Shown piece after piece: positions 6,171 to 10,080 of a DNA stretch of 10,080 nt. The notes under the pieces are model-generated. The model did not search any database, was not told where the DNA came from, and was given only the letters and a program-made list of their open reading frames with translations. The DNA is from Chitinophagaceae bacterium (GTDB lineage Bacteria; Bacteroidota; Bacteroidia; Chitinophagales; Chitinophagaceae). Position numbers and translations under genes: made by a program. The DNA lies in the NCBI GenBank assembly GCA_003456175.1, contig DMPB01000194.1, positions 1 to 10,080 on the forward strand. The letters are read 5' to 3'. Numbering within the stretch: the stretch's first letter is position 1; the number at the start of each line of letters is the position of its first letter.

Positions 6171-9089
6171 TTAGTTTTTTAAACTTTCGTAGATGACGTT
6201 ATGAATGTTACTACGTACGTTCATTTTTAATAAAGTATTTGGATCGCCACTTTTGGGCTGGTGTACCCTATTACTTAAAAAAACATACACCAATTGTTGC
6301 TCAGGATCTACCCAAACGCAAGTACCGGTGAAGCCGGTATGTCCGTAAGTACTGCTACTTACATACTTTGCCGGGTACGGCTCTTTGCGTTCTGTATTGT
6401 TTTTTTCGGGTTTATCAAAACCTAAGCCTCTCCTGCTAATTGCACTGCCGTAAGCAGTAAATTTTTGAATGGTGCTTGGCTGCAGCAACTGAATACCATT
6501 GATACTACCTCCGTTCAACAACATCTGATAAATCGTTGCAAGCTCATAAGCATTACTGAACAAACCTGCATGCCCCGCTACACCACCAAACATGGCAGCC
6601 CCAGGATCGTGTACAAAACCATGAATGGTTTGCTTACGAAACTGAGCTTCTGATTCCGTAGGTGCAATGGTTGTAAGCGGCATATATGCCGCCGGATTGA
6701 AGGTGGTATGCGTTAAGCCAAGTGGCTTGTAAAATGTTTCGTGTACGTAGGTATCTAAACTTTTACCCGTAAGGGCTTCAACAATTTTACCCAAGAAAAT
6801 AAAATCGTTATCGCTGTACACATATTTCTGATTCGGTGTAACTACTTTACTTGCAAGTATTCGTTGATACATGGTATCTACCCAATCGTTACGCATGTAT
6901 AAATTAGCAGCAACTTGAGTGTTGTAAATATCGTTAGGTACACTTGCGTAAATATTTGTTTTAGGCACACCGGTAATGGTATCTATGGTTTCGCGGTAAA
7001 ACGGAATCCATGCCACCATACCAGCTTGATGTAGCAAAATACTCTCTACTGTTAAATTAGCTTTGTTAGAATTACGAACCCATGGCAAATAATCAGCAAG
7101 TGTTTTTTCTAACTGTAGCTTGCCAGTTTCATATAGTTTCATAATAGCAAGCGTAGTTGCAGTAGTTTTAGTTACCGATGCTAGATCGTACACCATTTCA
7201 GGAGTAACAGGGGTTACGCCGGTAGTATCGGTACTTCCGAAAGCTTCCCAATAAGCAACTTTGCCATTTCTGGCCACTAGAACCACCGCACCCGGTGTAG
7301 CTTTGGCTTCAATAGCTTGCTTAACTATGGCTGCTATTTTTCGACGTAACTTTTTTTTTACACCAGCTTTACGTGGCGCTACTACCGGAAGTACTTTTTC
7401 TTTCAATGCTACCTTGGTACCAAATGGCAATGAACTACACACAGTAACAGGTAAGCTACCTTGCGGTAAATATTTACCCACTAATACATCGTAAGCAGCT
7501 GCATGGGTTAAGGTATCATCTTCGTAGCAAGCAACAATATTGTTGGCTTCGCAAATGTTTGCTAATGCATAAGGATTACCAAATGCAAAGAAGATGGCTT
7601 GTTTTTTATCTTGTAACTGGGTTAGCAGCGTAGTTACTGTTTTACCCAAACCATAATTATTAGCAGGGCGACGACTATAACCATGCATAGCAACAATAGT
7701 GGGCTGCTTGGTGTTAATTACTTGCAATAAGCTATCGGCACTTGTACTATCATTTACGGCAACGTAATGAATAGTTGCATTATAATTGGCTGCAATAAGT
7801 TCGGTGAAGCGTGTTGGCTTGGTGGTGCCTAAAGCAACTACCGTTACAGGCTTTTGATTTGAAAGCGGTAGCAAGGCTTGTTGCTTCAAGCGAACGAGTG
7901 TAATAGCATCTTTGCTAAGCTGTGCTCTAATACTAAGTGTAGCAGCATTTAAATCGTTCGTAATATTTTCAACTTTGATAGGCTCAGGGCGCTTACTTAA
8001 TCCTAAATGAAATTTTGAAATCAATACTTTATATACCTTTTCATCAAGTTCTTTTTGTGATAGCTTACCATCGGCAACCGCTTGTAGTACTTTTTTAATG
8101 CTATTATCTATATCGCCCGGCAAACACAACATATCATTGCCTGCAATTAAACTTTGTGCAGAAGCTTCACCATCGGGAAAGAATTTTTTTACCCCTTGCA
8201 TTTCAAGTGCATCTGTAAAACTCAACCCTTGATACCCCATTTGGTTTCTCAAAAGGTTGGTAACATGATTTCTACTCAAACTGCTAGCTCTGTTGGCAGT
8301 AGTATCTACACTTGGTACGTATAAATGCCCAACCATTACACTACCCACACCTGCTTTGAATAGTTGCTCGAAAGGATAGAGTTCTAGCGCTTTGAGCTCA
8401 TCTATAGATTTGTTAATGATAGGTAAGTCGTAATGACTATCTACTGCAACATCGCCATGACCAGGGAAATGCTTTGCACAAGCCATTACGCCTACATCTT
8501 GCATGCCCTTCATATATTGTATACCTAAGGCAGCAACTTTGAATTTGTCTTCCCCAAAGCTTCTATCATTGATGACTGGATTTTTAGGATTGTTATTGAT
8601 GTCAATATCTGGCGCATAATTCACGTGAATGCCTAAACGCTTACATTGTTCGCCCACGGCTTTGCCGAAAGCATAGATAACTCTGGGGTCGGAAGTTGCA
8701 CCCATCATTAACTGGCGTGGATAATTAATAACACTGTCTAAACGCATTCCCACCCCCCATTCACCGTCAATACAAATCATAATAGGAGTTGCGGCAATTT
8801 GCTGGTAATAATTAGTAAGGTTTGCTTGGCGAACAGGCCCACCCTGAAAAAAACACAGCCCTCCAATATTATATTGCTGTATTAAACGGGTAATTTCTTT
8901 CACATGATCGGCACCTAAATTACTGTGAGCCCTTACCACCATTAACTGAGCTACTTTTTGCTCTGGTGTTAATGTTGCCATTACACTATCGGCCCAACGT
9001 GTTGCAGCAGGTGTTTTTTGGAGGAAAGCTTGTGCCCACGAAGCTGTTGTACATAGCATGGCAACAAGGGCAATCAATATTTTTTTCAT
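6171..9089 (-). CDS. Periplasmic GH3 beta-N-acetylglucosaminidase fused to a class C beta-lactamase-fold serine hydrolase
   Basis: A 972-residue two-enzyme protein. Residues 1-20 are a signal peptide (cleavage likely near ASWAQ-A). Residues about 25-360 are a GH3 domain of NagZ type, with KHFPGHGD at 206-213, the Asp217-Ser-His219 acid/base pair and nucleophile Asp293 in SFTDALEMQG. Residues about 380-560 resemble the GH3 C-terminal alpha/beta domain. From about 580 to the end is a serine hydrolase of the beta-lactamase class C/S12 family: nucleophile Ser638 in SVTK (Lys641), Tyr758 in YSDN, and HTG at 917-919. NagZ removes GlcNAc from muropeptides. In B. subtilis its partner AmiE, of the same fold as the second half, then removes the peptide from MurNAc. 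I infer that this fusion performs both steps outside the cytoplasm, although the second half could instead be a peptidase or esterase. A TACTTTTG promoter precedes it at 9124-9131. There is no Shine-Dalgarno. Confidence 0.9.
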   Translation of the reverse strand: MKKILIALVAMLCTTASWAQAFLQKTPAATRWADSVMATLTPEQKVAQLMVVRAHSNLGADHVKEITRLIQQYNIGGLCFFQGGPVRQANLTNYYQQIAATPIMICIDGEWGVGMRLDSVINYPRQLMMGATSDPRVIYAFGKAVGEQCKRLGIHVNYAPDIDINNNPKNPVINDRSFGEDKFKVAALGIQYMKGMQDVGVMACAKHFPGHGDVAVDSHYDLPIINKSIDELKALELYPFEQLFKAGVGSVMVGHLYVPSVDTTANRASSLSRNHVTNLLRNQMGYQGLSFTDALEMQGVKKFFPDGEASAQSLIAGNDMLCLPGDIDNSIKKVLQAVADGKLSQKELDEKVYKVLISKFHLGLSKRPEPIKVENITNDLNAATLSIRAQLSKDAITLVRLKQQALLPLSNQKPVTVVALGTTKPTRFTELIAANYNATIHYVAVNDSTSADSLLQVINTKQPTIVAMHGYSRRPANNYGLGKTVTTLLTQLQDKKQAIFFAFGNPYALANICEANNIVACYEDDTLTHAAAYDVLVGKYLPQGSLPVTVCSSLPFGTKVALKEKVLPVVAPRKAGVKKKLRRKIAAIVKQAIEAKATPGAVVLVARNGKVAYWEAFGSTDTTGVTPVTPEMVYDLASVTKTTATTLAIMKLYETGKLQLEKTLADYLPWVRNSNKANLTVESILLHQAGMVAWIPFYRETIDTITGVPKTNIYASVPNDIYNTQVAANLYMRNDWVDTMYQRILASKVVTPNQKYVYSDNDFIFLGKIVEALTGKSLDTYVHETFYKPLGLTHTTFNPAAYMPLTTIAPTESEAQFRKQTIHGFVHDPGAAMFGGVAGHAGLFSNAYELATIYQMLLNGGSINGIQLLQPSTIQKFTAYGSAISRRGLGFDKPEKNNTERKEPYPAKYVSSSTYGHTGFTGTCVWVDPEQQLVYVFLSNRVHQPKSGDPNTLLKMNVRSNIHNVIYESLKN
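7458..7470 (-). repeat. Single-mismatch copy of the dispersed 13-mer
   Basis: On the minus strand TTTACCGCAAGGT differs from the 13-mer only by C for T in the loop. It lies in the glycosidase gene (codons Y-L-P-Q-G). A second single-mismatch 12-mer with the same change is at 2822-2833 in the copper ATPase gene. Both keep the paired arms. They could be coincidences of conserved coding sequence. Confidence 0.35.
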
Positions 9090-9123
9090 AATAGAAAGGA
9101 GGCTTTGTTACTTAAGTACACTT

Positions 9124-9131
9124 CAAAAGTA
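9124..9131 (-). promoter_or_regulatory. Promoter -7 element of the glycosidase gene
   Basis: TACTTTTG on the minus strand matches TAnnTTTG exactly, 35 bases before the ATG at 9089. No TTTG is seen at the ideal upstream spacing. A 10-bp palindrome TACTTAAGTA (9109-9118) lies at the expected transcription start and could be an operator. Confidence 0.5.
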
Positions 9132-9183
9132 ACAGAATTGCAGGATTTTGCGGTTTTTAAAAGCAGTTGTTCACACGAATACC

Positions 9184-9795
9184 TTACCTAATTCGGCGAA
9201 TGTAGATACGCATGGTTTGTGGAGCAGGCTCATCGCCACCGAAAAAAGGATATAAAACATAGCCATCGCCACGAACAGTGCTTGCTCTTCTTGGCATGCT
9301 GATGCGTGTACCATTCACAGCAAATACATATTGATTGCCTTTTACAGCAATAACACAACGATTATTCTGATCAATCGGTACATGGCTGATAAACTGATAA
9401 GTTCGTACACTATCGTTATACACGTAACCGAGTAGTTCCATCTTGTTTTGATACCAACGCCAACCAATACGAGCACTATACGCATGGTGTACTTTGTTGT
9501 TATCGGCAAAGCCAAAAAGTTTATTGATGTCGGCTTGATTGTTAGGATTTACCGTAAGGTACCTACAGGCACTATCGAAACGTACATCGAACACCATACT
9601 ATCTACGCTTGCCCATTGTGGTAGGTTAGGTGTGCTTTCGTGCACGCCTCTATTAATGGTATACATTGTAAAATTGGTATCGGTGGGAGCCGGTGCTGTG
9701 GTGAATGGGAGCTCGTTTTCTTTTGATGTTTCTTTAGTACAAGCCAACCATAGAAGGCTGCAAAAACATATAACTGCAATGTATATCGGTTTCAT
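9184..9795 (-). CDS. Putative lipoprotein of unknown function
   Basis: A 203-residue protein starting MKPIYIAVICFCSLLWLACTKE: a signal segment ending in a plausible lipidation Cys19, though Trp at -3 is atypical for a lipobox. A Thr/Pro/Glu-rich linker (about 20-40) follows. The rest alternates short hydrophobic stretches and aromatic residues, as in a beta-sandwich: RIGWRWYQNKMELLGYVYND, then RTYQFISHVPIDQNNRC, then QYVFAVNGTRISMPRR, then GYVLYPFFGGDEPAPQTMRIYIRRI. The GWRWYQNKMELLGYVY and LYPFFGGDEPAP patterns resemble uncharacterised Bacteroidota surface proteins I recall, but I cannot name the family. The dispersed repeat lies within the gene and encodes LTVN at residues 80-83. It is 94 bases upstream of the glycosidase on the same strand, with a promoter for the latter between them. 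Confidence 0.75.
   Translation of the reverse strand: MKPIYIAVICFCSLLWLACTKETSKENELPFTTAPAPTDTNFTMYTINRGVHESTPNLPQWASVDSMVFDVRFDSACRYLTVNPNNQADINKLFGFADNNKVHHAYSARIGWRWYQNKMELLGYVYNDSVRTYQFISHVPIDQNNRCVIAVKGNQYVFAVNGTRISMPRRASTVRGDGYVLYPFFGGDEPAPQTMRIYIRRIR
9548..9560 (+). repeat. Dispersed 13-mer TTTACCGTAAGGT, copy 4
   Basis: An exact copy on the plus strand, inside the minus-strand lipoprotein gene. In the gene's sense the codons read L-T-V-N, the same frame as the inverted copy inside tsaE. Confidence 0.85.
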
Positions 9796-9938
9796 AACGC
9801 ACGAAATTTGAGGTTTTTATGGATATCGGAGGCACACATGAGGCGTGCATTGGTACGTGACCCAAATTTCAACTAGGAAAATACGTACAAAACGTTAAAA
9901 AGGTTGTGTGTAGCACTACATCGAACCCGATGCGGGGC

Positions 9939-9946
9939 TACCTTTG
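9939..9946 (+). promoter_or_regulatory. Promoter -7 element of the isocitrate dehydrogenase-like gene
   Basis: TACCTTTG followed by CAC matches the Bacteroidota consensus and equals the core of the proximal rRNA promoter. The ATG lies 36 bases downstream. There is no TTTG at the expected upstream spacing. Instead a small inverted repeat CATCG-AACC-CGATG (9919-9932) sits just upstream and might bind a regulator. Confidence 0.55.
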
Positions 9947-9982
9947 CACAAATTTTTACCAACTTTCTTAAAATACGCTCTA

Positions 9983-10080
9983 ATGACAAAGATTGCCGTA
10001 GCCAAAGGCGATGGAATTGGACCAGAAATTATGGATGCTGTGCTATCCATTTTCGATGCCGCTAAAGTGCCACTTCAGTA
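9983..10080 (+). CDS. icd: Isocitrate/isopropylmalate dehydrogenase family protein, N-terminus (partial)
   Basis: Only the first 32 codons are in the window. They read MTKIAVAKGDGIGPEIMDAV followed by LSIFDAAKVPLQ, with the family's N-terminal dinucleotide-fold signature GDGIGPE at residues 9-15. The start and the AAKVPL segment resemble the long NADP-dependent isocitrate dehydrogenases of Bacteroidota, related to the Thermus type, more than LeuB, which usually begins with a short strand and LPGDGIGPE. It would oxidise isocitrate to 2-oxoglutarate in the TCA cycle. The ATG at 9983 is supported by a TACCTTTG promoter 36 bases upstream. The gene is divergent from the lipoprotein gene. The substrate cannot be settled from this fragment, so the symbol is tentative. 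Confidence 0.7.
   Translation, partial: MTKIAVAKGDGIGPEIMDAVLSIFDAAKVPLQ

Noticed and set aside
9805..9870. 8-bp inverted repeat GAAATTTG/CAAATTTC flanking the lipoprotein upstream region
   Set aside because: Short, AT-rich and 50 bases apart. It is expected by chance in a region like this.

Overview
The window comes from a member of the Bacteroidota, most likely the family Chitinophagaceae. The evidence is the 16S rRNA 5' part at the left edge, the Bacteroidota-type promoters (TAnnTTTG with an upstream TTTG), the general lack of Shine-Dalgarno sequences, and the gene families present. This is a chromosomal housekeeping region. I see no phage, transposase, integrase, CRISPR array or conjugation gene.

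Layout. Bases 1-512 are the first third of a 16S rRNA gene on the minus strand, running out of the window. Bases 513-1323 hold no gene. They contain the 16S leader, three tandem promoters facing the rRNA gene, a strongly G-poor segment, one copy of a dispersed repeat, and a terminator for the next gene. Bases 1324-3450 (minus) encode a copper-exporting P1B-type ATPase. Divergent from it on the plus strand are tsaE (3552-3974), alanine dehydrogenase (4036-5256) and a small two-helix membrane protein (5335-5601). A perfect 19-bp hairpin separates these from a minus-strand cluster: a DUF4783-like secreted protein (5725-6108), a large periplasmic NagZ-type glycosidase fused to a serine hydrolase of the beta-lactamase fold (6171-9089), and a putative lipoprotein (9184-9795). 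The start of an isocitrate dehydrogenase-like gene enters on the plus strand at 9983.

How the genes relate. The left side is general maintenance: ribosome synthesis, tRNA threonylcarbamoyl-adenosine formation (TsaE), copper efflux and alanine/pyruvate interconversion. The fused NagZ/serine hydrolase looks like a one-polypeptide version of a muropeptide-rescue pathway known from separate enzymes in Bacillus subtilis. The other envelope proteins are of unknown function.

The most interesting signal is not a gene. The 12-mer TTTACCGTAAGG occurs exactly five times, four of them extended to TTTACCGTAAGGT on the same strand. Two further single-mismatch copies lie inside coding sequence. Chance predicts far less than one copy. 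The element has TTACC/GGTAA arms around a GTAA loop. It could be a DNA-uptake-type sequence, a polar chromosome-organising motif, or a miniature dispersed repeat, and it deserves a genome-wide count.
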